Shown in pieces: positions 36,624-47,915 of a stretch of 64,000 nt of DNA. The notes below the pieces were generated by a model. It worked only from the letters and a program-made list of their open reading frames with translations. It had not been told where the DNA came from and ran no database searches. The position numbers and the translations under genes are program-made. This DNA is from Polytrichum commune (taxonomy: Eukaryota; Streptophyta; Polytrichopsida; Polytrichales; Polytrichaceae). Numbering within the stretch: the stretch's first letter is position 1; every line of letters begins with the position of its first letter. The DNA lies in NCBI GenBank assembly GCA_950295325.1, contig OX485804.1:22940001-23004000 (forward strand), written 5' to 3'.

Positions 36624-37194
36624 TATTTGAATTTGCTAATTATCTTGCACAAAAATGTGTGTTTCATAATATCATATAAGAAAGTGGGTGAAGACTCGGC
36701 TACTAAGAAAAATCCATTTTAAGACCCGTTTTTCTTAGTATATCCACACAACACCTTCATGTCTCCCTCAAAAAAATCACCACACTATAAAATATTGCGA
36801 TTCAAAACTTGAATGCAACTTTAGGGTTTTGGCCACACGAGTCGTTCCCACCGGAACTTGGTGAGAGATTGAATTTGTGTGCAGGAAACGGTCAAGGACA
36901 AGTTGGCATTTAAAGAATCGTTCAAACACCTAAAATTTGTATGTTCATGGGCCCACCCGCCATGGGGGGGGGGGGGTGGTTAAACAACATAGAAATTTAC
37001 TTTTTTTCAAAAGAAGTTCAAGATGGGATCTTAGGTTTTTGGGATGGTTGGTGGATGTGACAAAAAAGAGCACAATGGACAACGTCAATGGTTGAAGAAA
37101 GTTTTATACTATCACCTTGCGGTGAGATGTGTGGGGGTGTTATTCGATTAGTTATTCCTTTGTTCTCCATCTTCTATTGTCATATTCTTGTCTT

Positions 37195-37510
37195 CAAGGT
37201 TGTATGGCATTAGCAAATCCAACAAAACGTCGACAAAAACCATGGTGATAATCGTACCTCCCCCTTATTTGAATCGTGGGTTATTGAGATTGAACGTGTG
37301 TTGATTCCTTCAATTGAAATACATAGATCTCCTTCCAATTCAATTCACCGTTCGATATAATGCAGTTCATAAAAATCGAAGACGTGGTCCAATCGTTTAA
37401 AGAACGCATGTCTTTAAGATTGTTTGTGCTTGATCTTCACCAAACCACACACCAATCAATATATACATGCCCAAGATTAAAAAAAGTAACCGAATAACAC
37501 CCGCACGCCT
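37195..37510 (+). repeat. Dispersed repeat J, copy 4
   Basis: GGCATTAGCAAATCCAACAA, TTGATTCCTTCAATTGAAAT and AAAAAAAGTAACCGAATAAC in family order. Confidence 0.55.
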
Positions 37511-38404
37511 TAAGGTGTAAAAACTTAAGGCTTAACCTCTTTACACATATTTAATCCTAACCACCCATCCCTAGTGGACAAGGAGAGGAGCCGGCCTTTG
37601 AATTTATACCAATTTGTTGCTTTACGGTGAGAACAATTGTAAATGGAAAACTCTCACTAACGCTTGGGTTAGTGGACATGTATGTGTGACTAACACTAAT
37701 TCGTAGGTCACCATGTTTTCAATAGTGATAGTTTACCAACATTTACCACCTAATCGAGGTTGTAAGAATTGGAGTGGCACCTCATGTTTTCAATGATTAA
37801 AACTAATACCTTGAACAAATCACAAATCACAAATCAAACTATGTTTCTAAAGCCCCCTAGTTCATAACATATTAGTTCTCCACTTAATTAGGTAGTAGGT
37901 CGTCAAGTTAATATTCACACTAAATGTCATGGTTAGCATGATTGGTGTGGCTCACATAAAGTCACAATGATTATCATCTCCTTTGAGGGTGGCTTGAACT
38001 CAAGGCCTTAACCCAAACTATTAAAGTTGCTTAACTTTGAGGTTAAGTTGTCTAAGTATGGAAAAGTGTTCATAATGGTAGACCTTCTTAGCATTTGATT
38101 TATGGTGCACCGTGCCACATGTGGTCCACCAGATCATACCTCTATGTGTGTGTTTGGAGGGGGGGGGGTATCCAGGCGAACCGCAAATTTTCAGCCAATT
38201 ATGTGGGAATCTAGGGGCTTGCCTTTGGGGGGCCTTTGTGTGCCCATTCAAGGTGTTCACCTTTGAAAGGAGGGAATTGTACTCTAATCCTTGTGATGCC
38301 CATTTCGGGATTACACGTTAACTTAGACCAACTTAAAGATGAAGCGACACCTTGTATGATATGTCAACCTTTCTTGACCATCTTTTAATCATGCAACTAT
38401 ATTA

Positions 38405-38665
38405 TGAGTGGTGTGTGGTTAGGCGTGGATTTAGGAATGGACACCAAACATATACACATGTTGTAAAAGAGATTGGACTACATTCTCAAATTGTGTTAAC
38501 ATTCTAGGCTGAATAGTCAACACCATGGGGAGGGGGGGGGGGCTATATGACCATCTAATGAACTCACTAATCTTCACTAACAAAGAATAAGATATTCATA
38601 CGAGCTACAAAAATCACGACTACGGGTGTGAATTGATGTTGGAAATCATCTCCTAAGAGAAGTGG
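38405..38665 (+). repeat. Dispersed repeat G, copy 2 (poly-G type)
   Basis: GAGTGGTGTGTGGTTAGGCG, TTCTAGGCTGAATAGTCAAC, a G run, CTATATGACCATCTAATGAA and AATAAGATATTCATACGAGC. Confidence 0.6.
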
Positions 38666-38741
38666 GTGTAGAGCGGAATATGTCCATTCAAGGCTTGCTT
38701 ACCTTTATTCACGCCGGTGGTAACATCAAGGTCTTTTATTC

Positions 38742-38840
38742 ATTTTTGGTACAAATTGAAAAATCAATTTACAAGAGAGGTCAAAATACAACCACCGCGG
38801 GGAACCAATGCCACCCAAAGGAAATCAAGGAATAAGACCC
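38742..38840 (+). repeat. Dispersed repeat N, copy 1
   Basis: ACAAATTGAAAAATCAATTT, GTCAAAATACAACCACC and GCCACCCAAAGG. The partner is at 49718. Confidence 0.5.
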
Positions 38841-39680
38841 ATGTGAGGTCTAACTTTCCAGGTGACCACTAAGTTACTCCGGGTCACTATGAGACCTTTG
38901 ACCCCCCCAAGTCGAATCGAACTCATTAAGAACATCTTGGTAAACAACGTCGAGGGTTTTTCCTAAATTTGAGAGAGTTCATTTCCAGTCAATCCTACCA
39001 TAATCTAGTGGTAACATCAAGGTCATCTCTTCATCTCCTTCTTAATATTTTGTCACAACAATTTCGTGGAGTGCTTAATTATCACATGATTACATTACGT
39101 CTCTCATATGATCTTGTAGCCACAATATAGGAGCCCAAAGCTTCCCATGCAAACTCGTCCAAGGTAGAGGAAGGGGGAGTTTAAATCACAACACCTTTTC
39201 GGGTGGGGTGGATGGGGAGAGTGAAAAGTGAAAATGTGTTTTTATGAAGTTTGTTGATAGTTCATTTCAATTGGATCCCACTAGGTTAAATCAAGATCTT
39301 CGACTATAAATTAGAGGTCATATTGGATGAAACATAATTGGTTGAAATTTTCCCCTCCCCTAGTAGGTGTCATGGAACTTCACGTGATGAGGAGGCTCGA
39401 AATTGTTTTTGCCTCCGATAAGTTTGTGGTCAATTCGAATAACTTGGATCCCATTGTACTAAATTGGGTTTAGAAATGGTAACAAACAAGTAAACAAAAC
39501 TCATTTCTATGTATATAGTTCAATGTGTTTTAACCTTCCGGATGGATTCGTTTACATGGTTTGTTGGGAGCTTTCATTTGGAAGCTTGACTTAGTTACCC
39601 CTTTCTTTTTGCAACCTTTTGTAACTAGATGCCCAAAGGGACAAGTAAGCATGCCACCTTTCTCTATCCCTCTCACACAA

Positions 39681-40098
39681 CCACACTAAATATAGGATTT
39701 TGTGTCACATGGCATTTTATCTCACTATGGTGACTTCCCTAATGACACTTCTTCCCTCACTTCTTTTGATTGAGTTTACAAATACCATCATCTAAACTTA
39801 CTTTTAGTTTATCTAAACGCCAACTATCGAAACAAAGATTGGTATATTTTGCATCCTCACATTTCTACAATGAAATGGAGTCATGGATGATTAAAATCTT
39901 GTATGAAAATCAATTACTATGTGACAATTTTTACAACATTGTAAATGTATAATGTTAGCCCGCATTTTTTACAAGGAATATAAAAAAGTAATTTGTTAGG
40001 TCCACATTTAGTGTTGGTGACACTACATGGGTGGTTTACAATTTGTATTGAGCAAGACAAATAGAATTGGTGACACTAAATACATTGACTTCGTGTAG
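39681..40098 (-). mobile_element. C-family MITE (C6), reverse orientation
   Basis: Starts CCACACTAAATATAGGATTT and ends GACACTAAATACATTGACTT then CGTGTAG. Contains CACATTTAGTGTTGGTGACA and TATTGAGCAAGACAAATAGA. Confidence 0.7.
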
Positions 40099-40251
40099 TT
40101 CTCATACGACCTATTACAAACTACTAGTTTGTGTCCTCCCAAAATGAAAGGTACGACATGGATGTCTTGTCATTGGCTTCTCTAGTTGGTGGTACTACAT
40201 ATTGACTTGGTCTTCACATGTGAATATGGATTTTGAATTTGAAAAACTTAA

Positions 40252-40750
40252 GGGCCACTTCACACACGAGCCAAGAGCCGAGACCATGAAATTGTTAGAG
40301 CCCAAAAGAAAGTGTCCAAAGTCCGTCCCAACACAACTCCAACATCATGTAGTGTGGTCATGGAGCCTCAAGTGTAGTGTGAAGTCATGTGTGACCGGGC
40401 CCTCAACCAAATTCTATTTTAATGAATTTCTTTTCATGCGGGTCCTCACACATGATAAAATAGAATAAATCAACGGTTGTGAGCATCCGGAGTGCCATGG
40501 TCTCCCGGTTTTGTGTTAGGACTATCTCCAAGAGGTGGTTTCTGAAAATAATCCAAGTAACCATGAAACATGATCCATTTGATGCCATGTAGGAATCCAT
40601 GTAGACTTTACATCCATCTTGCATGCACATACTCCGTTGGTCCCTCAAGCGTAGTGTGAAGCGAACTTTGACCGGCTCCCCCTTTTCCACCAATGAGTGT
40701 GCTTGAAGTGTACCGGTCACGGGCTCTCAGTCTCGTGTGCGAAGTGGCCC
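40252..40750. mobile_element. PIF/Harbinger-type MITE, copy 1
   Basis: 499 bp bounded by GGGCCACTTCACACACGAG and its near-perfect inverse (CTCGTGTGCGAAGTGGCCC). A TAA duplication lies on each side (40249-40251 and 40751-40753). A 3-bp TWA target duplication with G-rich ends is the PIF/Harbinger pattern. There is no transposase ORF, so it would depend on another element. A shorter inner motif (CTCAAGxGTAGTGTGAAG) occurs near each end in the same orientation. Confidence 0.88.
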
Positions 40751-40884
40751 TAAGATGTGCCATCAAATATCATGGTTTCTTTTCAACCAAGTTATGTGGG
40801 TGTTACTCATTTTTTAATTTTTGTTTAATTTAAAAGAATTAAGTTTAAATGTTCTCCAACTTCTACCAAGTAGGTTTACGCAAC

Positions 40885-41190
40885 AAAACTTTTGTTGCCT
40901 TGGTAAATCATTAACGAAGCATCATCAAAATATTGGATTGGAAAACGAACCTCCTTCGACGTAGTTACGGCTAGGTATTCAAAGTGCATGTGTGTTGATT
41001 CTTTAAACGAGTACCTAGGTCCCCCCCCCCCAATTGTTGACTATTGAGTCTACAATGGTTGATAAGTTTTGAGCACCTAGTATGGTCTCTTTTGAACATA
41101 TGTCTTGTTAGGCTCCCGCTTGTACATCTAACCTAATGACACACTAACTCAAATATAGTTGTGTGATTAAGATAAACAACAAAATAAGGT
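40885..41190 (+). repeat. Dispersed repeat J, copy 5
   Basis: CAAAGTGCATGTGTGTTGAT, a C10 tract at about 41022, and AGTTGTGTGATTAAGATAAA in family order. Confidence 0.55.
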
Positions 41191-41784
41191 CCAGACATCT
41201 TACCACAAGAGAGAAGCTAAAAGTCATCATCCAAGGATCACGTCCGATTATTGTTACCGTAATCTTCCTATAAGGACAAGTTGGAAGTGAAAAAACTTTA
41301 GATGTTTTCATAATCGCAAATCTCGTTGTTTTGGTGAGGAGCTTGATGTGATTTGTCAAGATTGCAAATACTATAGATTGGTGAAAAGTTGCAAGCATAC
41401 AATAATCTCAAAGAGACGAGCTTTACATGACGTACAAATGATAACCATTCCTGAAATTATACAACCAATCTTGTGGAGGTGGTAGATCATTTCAGTAAAC
41501 ATGCATAAGGATTTTAATGTCGTTGTTGCAGAGTGTTTAATTCTAGACAAGATACGATCATTTGACATTGAGAATGTATTTTGGGATTGTCTAAGCCATT
41601 ATGGGTTTAATTACAACAAGGAGGTATATTGTTTAACAACAACATTATTCTAGTGGGATTGCTTTGTTTGCATCATTAAGAATCTAGTCAAATTGATGTT
41701 GGTAATGGTAGACATTAATTTTGATATGCAGTAAACACTAGTGTAGGATCCAATACTATTATGAATAGAAATTGAACATTGAGC

Positions 41785-42150
41785 ATAACATTACTAAGAC
41801 CCCAAATATTGCTTCCTTTTCTAAAAGGGGAGTGAGAAGTGAGGGTACGGTATCTACAATTTCATGGTTCGACACCCAAACAACTAAGTTGGCTTGGCAA
41901 TGGCGATGACCTGGCCAACTGGAGGCAATGTGCACATCCCCCCTTGCACATGCATGTAATTGTTTGAGAACAATACACTAGTTATAATACCGGCATGCTA
42001 AACCCGCAAATTGTGGGTGCCGAGAAGATGTAGGTTGATTTCCACATAATGAACAATACTCATGTTGTCTATTGTTCACTTTGTAAGAGTGACCCAACAT
42101 GAAAACGATGTCACGCTTTGAGGATTCCCGGCCCCACTATGAAGGGGTTT
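41785..42150 (+). repeat. Dispersed repeat M, copy 2
   Basis: CATAACATTACTAAGA, CCTTTTCTAAAAGGGG and TTCCCGGCCCCACTATGAAG match 33745..34110. Confidence 0.5.
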
Positions 42151-43104
42151 TTTGTTGAAGGGGAGGCAAGGCACGTTTTCAAAAACGTCGATTTCAAAAC
42201 GGAGTTTGTGGGCCAAGGTAAAAGAAGCTTTGGCCTTGACATATGACTAATCTCGAGGAGTTTGGTTCAAGTTTGATATGTATATGTTTAAGATTGTATG
42301 TTTCCAACTTCGATCGAAAACCAATGATTTCAGCCTTACACATCTGCCAACTTGGATCAGTACTAAAACGGAAGTTTATACCCAATAAAAGAGGGACCAA
42401 CAGGGAAACCAAACTCCTCAAAGTTAGGCACATGTTGGAGCCAAAATGCTCTTACCTTTGGCCCACCAACATAATTGACGTTTCCGAACACGTATGGCCT
42501 CATCCACACGAGGAGTGTGTTATGGAGCATTGCCGAAGAATGTTACGATACTTTTTGAGTGTTCAAGCATCATCTCCTCCACGCAGGTCCTAACGAATCG
42601 CGATAACTCGACATGTGGCGAACGTCGATTGCATAATGTAGTTATTTATGTCCAACTAGATATCTTCGAAACTACTAGGGTTTCATAAGACACCAAACGG
42701 GTCCCACCTCGAACCAAGGATCGGGAAATAATTTCATGCACCCATCCAAAGCCCCATTTATTAAATGGAACAAACATGCCCACCCTTCGAATTTAATAAG
42801 GATAATTTAGTATAGAGTGGGCCACGTGGGATGAAGCAGATTGGCGATGCTGAGTAGACTATCTTATTGGCCCCCGAAACGACCGGAGGTGGGGCCCACC
42901 ACCCATCCCACATCACCGGGGTCGGCTCCAGCTCAGCCGGATAAAGCTCCCTCGCGGGTGCACGGGAGAATCCACGAACCCGGTCCTGCCACGTGTCACA
43001 GACACTCCGGGAAGCCAGCTCTCACTAATTAAGAGCACATCAGTGGGCAAAGGCTGCCAAATACAGCCAGCAATATATTCGGCCCAAATGCATCTCATAT
43101 ATTA

Positions 43105-43597
43105 GGGCCACTTCACACACGAGCCAAAAACCGTGACCATGAAATTGTGAGAGCCCAAAAGAAAGTGTCCAAAGGCCGTCCCTAGACCTCTCCAAAATTG
43201 TGTCGTGTGGTCACGGATCCTGAAGTGTAGTGTGAAGTCATATGTGACTAGGCCCTCAACCAAATGCTATTTCAATGAATTTCTATTCATGTGGGTCTTC
43301 ACACACGATAAAATAGAACATACCAACGGTTGTGAGCGTTCGGAGTGCCATGGTCTCCCGGTTTTGTGTTAGGCCTACCTCCAAGAAGTGGTTAATGGAA
43401 ATAATCCAAGTGACCATGAAACATGATCCAGTTGATGCCATGTAGGAATCCATGGAGACTTTACATCCATCTTTGCATTCGCATACTCCGTTGGTCCCTC
43501 AAGCGTAGTGTGAAGCGAACTTGGACGGGCTCCGCCTTTTCCACCAATGAGAGTGCTTGTGTGAAGTGGGCTCTCAGTCTCGTGTGTGAAGTGGCCC
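43105..43597. mobile_element. PIF/Harbinger-type MITE, copy 2
   Basis: Same family and orientation as 40252..40750 and roughly 90% identical by eye. It starts GGGCCACTTCACACACGAG and ends CTCGTGTGTGAAGTGGCCC, flanked by TTA at 43102-43104 and 43598-43600. Two copies with different TWA duplications show independent insertions rather than a segmental duplication. Confidence 0.88.
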
Positions 43598-43874
43598 TTA
43601 ACGTAGATATACCGAAAACGGTGCAAAGAAGTTGATTTGGCTACAACAACTTGCCGTGGCTTTGAACTTTGTGCAATATTTTTCAGAGATGGAGTAGAGG
43701 AAATGACGAGGTATGCAAGTTGTTTCATGACTTTATTCCTTGTAAATAATTGGTTACGATTTGTTTAAAGAGTCAAGTAAGTCAAACCCTCTATTTGTAC
43801 ACTAGAGTTTCCCTAATCCGAGCATCGAAATATCACGCTCTACATACAAATGCACACAAGATAATTAACTCAAT

Positions 43875-44344
43875 GCCACTCAAAGAAATCGCAAGTGGTG
43901 TGAAATAACACCTATCCGGCCAATCACTGCATCCCACATACCATTGCATCATGTGTCGGGTCCACATAAGAATCATTCTACCCCTAGTCTAGTACACTAG
44001 TAGTGGTCATTCACTGTTTTTAGTTTTGTTTTTTTACCCTAGGCCTTGTGTTCACCTTTTAAGAGTTTTAAATTTTCACCAGATATAGTTTTGGAGTTTC
44101 CATGAGCCGGACTCAAGTTCGCTTCAAACCAATCATTTATGGAAACATTTGTAAGGTATAAAAAACCAAAAAACGACGAATGACCACGATTGGTGCATTG
44201 GACTAGGGATAGAATGATTCTTCTATGGACCCAAAACGGCTCATTGTAAAAGTGGTGGCCCGAAAAGGCTACAGTGATAGGTGAAATGCAATGATTGGTT
44301 GGATAGGTGTTGTTTCACACCACTTGCGAGCGCTTTTGGGTGCC
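43875..44344. mobile_element. Fold-back element with about 165-190-bp inverted arms
   Basis: The left arm (CGCAAGTGGTGTGAAATAAC then ACACCTATCC) and the right arm (read on the minus strand CGCAAGTGGTGTGAAACAAC then ACACCTATCC) continue as inverted copies through GAATCATTCTA and GTGGTCATTC. A spacer of about 120 bp separates them. I did not find a convincing target-site duplication. Confidence 0.75.
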
Positions 44345-44357
44345 ATTAGTTCATCAT

Positions 44358-44647
44358 GTTTTCGAGGATGTTTGAAAGTTGGGTGCAAATTTTGGGACCT
44401 CCTCGTTCCACCTCTCAAACTTTGAGAGACTTTTAGGATCTAAAAAAGGGTGTGCACATGTGACATGTTGTCCTAAAGCTTGGATCAACCTATGTAAGGC
44501 TACCTTGGCCTACCCATCCTAGTAGGACAAACTAGAAAGCGGGTTTCAATATGTCAACACCACTCCTTGTGGATGATAATTTAAGCATTAAGAAAATTTG
44601 GGTGACTTTGTGTTAAATCTCATAAACTCGTGGTTTGGGACTATACT
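44358..44647 (-). repeat. Dispersed repeat F, copy 2 (inverted)
   Basis: CATCCTAGTAGGACAAACTA and GTGTTAAATCTCATAAACTC mirror 15836..16128. It fills the gap between the fold-back element ending at 44344 and the MITE starting at 44648. Confidence 0.65.
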
Positions 44648-45034
44648 AGACCTTGGCCAACTGCCAAAATAACTATACTTAACTAGAAAATTTTCAAGTA
44701 TTATCATATATTTGAATAAGTTTGCCTCTTGATTTGCTTCAGTCAAGGGTCTTTAATATGCTCGGGCCACTGAGGATCATCAAGAAATGTCTTTATACGA
44801 TCACTCAAAGAGTTGGGCTCTCGAACAACCTCCATGTACACCAACACAAATAATACATTGGTGACACTACAACATTGCAACATAATTTTGTGAGCAGGTT
44901 GCATTCAACTTTAGTTAACTAGATATAACCATAAATAACTACATTTTTTGGCATGTCAAATCGTGAAAAACTATAGTTATGAAAGGCAATTATTTAACTA
45001 ATACTTGAATTAGTTGGTTAGTTGTCTAAGGTCT
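44648..45034. mobile_element. MITE with AGACCTTGG ends, copy 1 (inverted relative to 55569..55995)
   Basis: Starts AGACCTTGGCCAACTGCC and ends GGTTAGTTGTCTAAGGTCT. It matches the reverse complement of 55569..55995, sharing for example the TTCAGTCAAGGGTCTTTAATATG region and CCTCCATGTACACCA. Flanks GGACTATACT and GGACTTTATA resemble a worn duplication. Confidence 0.7.
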
Positions 45035-45424
45035 GGACTTTATACCCATGGTTTTGTCCACTTTGCTTTACAAATAACTATCTTGAGTTAATTGTTTTCT
45101 ATGCCTTTGTATGCAAAGTATGATTGTTTGATGCTCAAACTGTACATACAAGGGAGACTCTGCTATACAAGTGGGGGAATTGACTTACTTGCCTCTTTGA
45201 AAAATGTAATTCATTATTTACATGGAATAAAATTACAAATCAACTTGCATTCCTCAACATTACCTCTACTCCAACTATGAAGAAAAAAAATTCACAAATT
45301 TAGAGCCACTATTTATGGCCATATCAACTTATTTTCACCATTTTTTGTATATCTACCTTGATGTTTGGCGAGAAAGTTTAGCATATTTTATTGGCTTTGC
45401 TTGCATTGGGATGAGACCTATATG

Positions 45425-45645
45425 CAATCTCTGAAATCGGCTAAAGTTTGGCAACTAACCAAAGCCGCCCATGTATGGTGTTAGTAACTCACTCTTCAAG
45501 TGGACTCCAATTGCGAGTGGCTTTTGATGTAAAGTGATCTCTAAAATGAGCCAAAGTTTTGGTCTTGATCAAACAACTGGCCAAATTTGCGTCCAAGATA
45601 ATACTTGGGCAACTCATTTTTGCAACTCACCACTTGTAAATTGTT
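45425..45645 (+). repeat. Dispersed repeat K, copy 2
   Basis: CTCTTCAAGTGGACTCCAAT and ATCTCTAAAATGAGCCAAAG match 18760..18985. Confidence 0.65.
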
Positions 45646-45658
45646 AATAAGAATGTGG

Positions 45659-46195
45659 TACACCGTTTATGGTATTTAGTGTCACATGTTCACCCTATAT
45701 TGAGGCGTCCCCTAGGTTGCATTGATGATTACCAACCACGCCGTTAGTGTCACCTCATGACACATGGCATAAGTGCACTTACTAGTATCTTAGCAGGAGT
45801 ATGTTCAATATTGTTATGAGGTGGATGCCTATGTTACACAATGGTCTACAAGTTGACTAAAGCATACACAATTGATTTTTGACATCAATATGCTCCAAAA
45901 TATCTTCCTCTTGCATACTAAAATGTAAACACATGACACTTGCCATCAATGTGCTCAATAATATTGTCTTTTTTTTTCCCTTTGCATACTAAATCGCAAA
46001 ACTATCATCTCGGGCATCCCAATGTGCTACACTAAATGTTACCATGTACATAGTTTTGTTAACTAAAAATTTGCTTAAGTTGACGAATAATATCATATTG
46101 GCAATTAACGGACGTGACACTTTGAGACCTCTAGGCATCTAGTTTAAGCCCTTCGCAAATAGTGTACGTGATAGTAAATACCCATAATGGCGTAG
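45659..46195 (+). mobile_element. D-family MITE (D5), full length
   Basis: TACACCGTTTATGGTATTTA at the left and GTACGTGATAGTAAATACCC then ATAATGGCGTAG at the right. Both internal TTGCATACTA units are present. The best full-length representative (537 bp). Confidence 0.75.
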
Positions 46196-46464
46196 TTCTT
46201 CTCGAAGATTCTATCAATGTTGCAATGCTTTTGTCGTTGGTATTCTGCCTAACTTGAAATATTCACAAGATATTACCTACGCATAGAAACCAATAAGTAA
46301 ATAAATAACCAACATCAAGCAATGCGACGTGAATTTGAGCCCGTTGGCCCTACCCTACTCAAGAATCCTCTTGGTGTTGGGTGCGATTTACTGCCTACCT
46401 TGCGGTGGGTGGGTTCTTGACTTCCTACTTACCTGACTAGTTTCTTCTATCAAGTAGAGAGAAG

Positions 46465-46525
46465 ATTTCACAGCGGGAATCGAACCGCCACCCACAACCA
46501 ATCAATATATGATTATTGACATCAG
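46465..46525 (-). repeat. SINE-like fragment with Pol III B-box motif, copy 1
   Basis: On the minus strand GGCGGTTCGATTCCCGCTGT includes GGTTCGATTCC, a match to the B-box consensus, then GAAATCTTCTCTC. A related piece is at 59085..59135. No convincing A box found. Confidence 0.4.
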
Positions 46526-46649
46526 TTACAACGTGCAAGTGATTGATACACATGCACATGTATTCTTTTACTTTGTTCCTATGCACAACACAACATGTGC
46601 TCAACGACTTACAGAGTAGTCATTACATGTCTTGCGCAACAACACAAGT

Positions 46650-46933
46650 AGACTAAGTATCATACTTCGGTGCCATATGGTATTTCATGTCACTGTGGTG
46701 ACTTCTCCAACGACACTTCTTATGAATAAGTTTCAGAGATTGAGGACACTAAATGACGGTAATTCCAACACTGTGAATCTAAAATGCCCTTTATTTATTT
46801 ATTTATACAAGGAATCACAAATAAAGTTAGGTTTACATTTAGTGTTAGTGACATGACACGGGCAGTTTACAATGAGTATTGAGCAAGACAAAGAGAATTG
46901 GTGACACTAGATACAATGAGTTATTTAGTTTGG
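46650..46933 (-). mobile_element. C-family MITE (C7), diverged and shortened
   Basis: CCATATGGTATTTCATGTCA near the left. TTACATTTAGTGTTAGTGAC, ATTGAGCAAGACAAAGAGAA and TTATTTAGTTTGG at the right match C6. Confidence 0.55.
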
Positions 46934-47099
46934 CCACTCACAAGCGCTGCTTCGGAGGACATTCACTTTTGTTTCTTCTCATTGGCTTTTACCGGCTGCC
47001 ACCGGTGACTCTCTCTCTATATATATTATATTGTGCCGTCTAGGAACAACAAGTGCTGTGATGTGGCAGACCTCCTCTGTGTAATGCCACCTCTTCCCC

Positions 47100-47173
47100 G
47101 CCTTGTTAGCTCAGTTGGTTAGAGCGTCGTGCTAATAACGCGAAGGTCACAGGTTCGAAACCTGTACAGGGCA
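47100..47173 (+). tRNA. tRNA-Ile (anticodon AAT)
   Basis: A complete 74-nt cloverleaf. The acceptor stem GCCTTGT pairs with ACAGGGC (one T-G wobble). The D-arm is GCTC/GAGC with loop AGTTGGTTA. The anticodon stem TCGTG/CGCGA encloses loop CTAATAA with AAT at 47134-47136. The T-arm is ACAGG-TTCGAAA-CCTGT, followed by discriminator A. There is no intron and no encoded CCA, as expected for a nuclear eukaryotic gene. A T-run at 47175-47181 fits a Pol III terminator. The internal A and B boxes are intact, so the gene is probably functional. Confidence 0.93.
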
Positions 47174-47174
47174 C

Positions 47175-47181
47175 TTTTTTT
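47175..47181 (+). terminator. Pol III poly-T terminator of tRNA-Ile
   Basis: Seven consecutive T residues begin two bases after the discriminator base of the tRNA. Confidence 0.8.
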
Positions 47182-47244
47182 GGTTTTCCTTCTTCACTCA
47201 CTTGGGTGAATCTGAGGCGGCCATCGTTCGTTGGTGGGCCATCC

Positions 47245-47305
47245 CCTTGCATACTAAAACGCAAGACTATCACCTCTAGCATCTCAATGTGCTGCTACTC
47301 AATGT
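47245..47305 (+). repeat. Isolated internal fragment of a D-family element
   Basis: TTGCATACTAAAACGCAAGA then CTATCACCTCTAGCATCTCA matches the later internal unit of D6 (about 47716-47760) but stands alone, with a tRNA-derived piece directly after it. Confidence 0.6.
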
Positions 47306-47307
47306 GT

Positions 47308-47327
47308 GAAGGTCACAGGTTCGAAAC
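47308..47327 (+). repeat. 20-nt copy of the tRNA-Ile variable loop and T-arm
   Basis: GAAGGTCACAGGTTCGAAAC is identical to 47142..47161 of the tRNA-Ile gene upstream. The acceptor half and the rest of the tRNA are absent. Confidence 0.85.
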
Positions 47328-47549
47328 AAGCTCTTCTTCCACCCACGCAACTCGATGTGTCGGTATTGCTGCCATTTGTGTATTTCGTTCAACCCACATT
47401 TGCATCCAAAGGGGATGTCATCACTCCCATTCCAGTGGAAGTGGATGCGCCAGTCAAAGTGGCGGTTTTAGTCAAAACAACAATGGGCATGGCTGCTACC
47501 AGCACCGTGGGCACATGGTTGATTTGGACACGACTTCTGTTGATTAAAA

Positions 47550-47915
47550 GTGTTACGAGGTGCAAGCCTGTGTTACACGATGGTGTATGAGTTGACTAAA
47601 GTGTACACAAATGACATGTGCCATTAGTGTGGTCAAGAATATGTTCCTCTTGCATACTAGAATGTGAACATGTGACACTCGCCATTAGTACGTTCAAAAA
47701 CGTCTTCCCTTTGCATACTGAAATGCAAGACTATCACCTCTAGTATCCCAATGTGATACTCTAATTATCATTATGTAGTTTTTAAATAATTTTTCACTTA
47801 AAGAAGCTAGTTATGTTGACGAATGGAATTGTATTGACAATTAGCAGGCGTGACACTTTGAGACCTCTAGGCATCTAGTTTAGGCCCTTTGCAAATAGGT
47901 GTATGTGATACTACG
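47550..47915 (+). mobile_element. D-family MITE (D6), 5' truncated
   Basis: Picks up the family at GTTACGAGGTGCAAGCCTGT and continues in order to GACCTCTAGGCATCTAGTTT, AGGCCCTTTGCAAATAGGTG. The left terminal third is missing. Confidence 0.65.

Noticed and set aside
42841-43032. Proline-rich open frame in a locally GC-rich segment
   Set aside because: No domain, and it sits next to a MITE. Composition alone explains it.
47206-47590. Two overlapping open frames (113 and 94 codons)
   Set aside because: They cross the repeat fragment, the tRNA-derived 20-mer and the D6 element, so they are mosaic noise rather than a gene.
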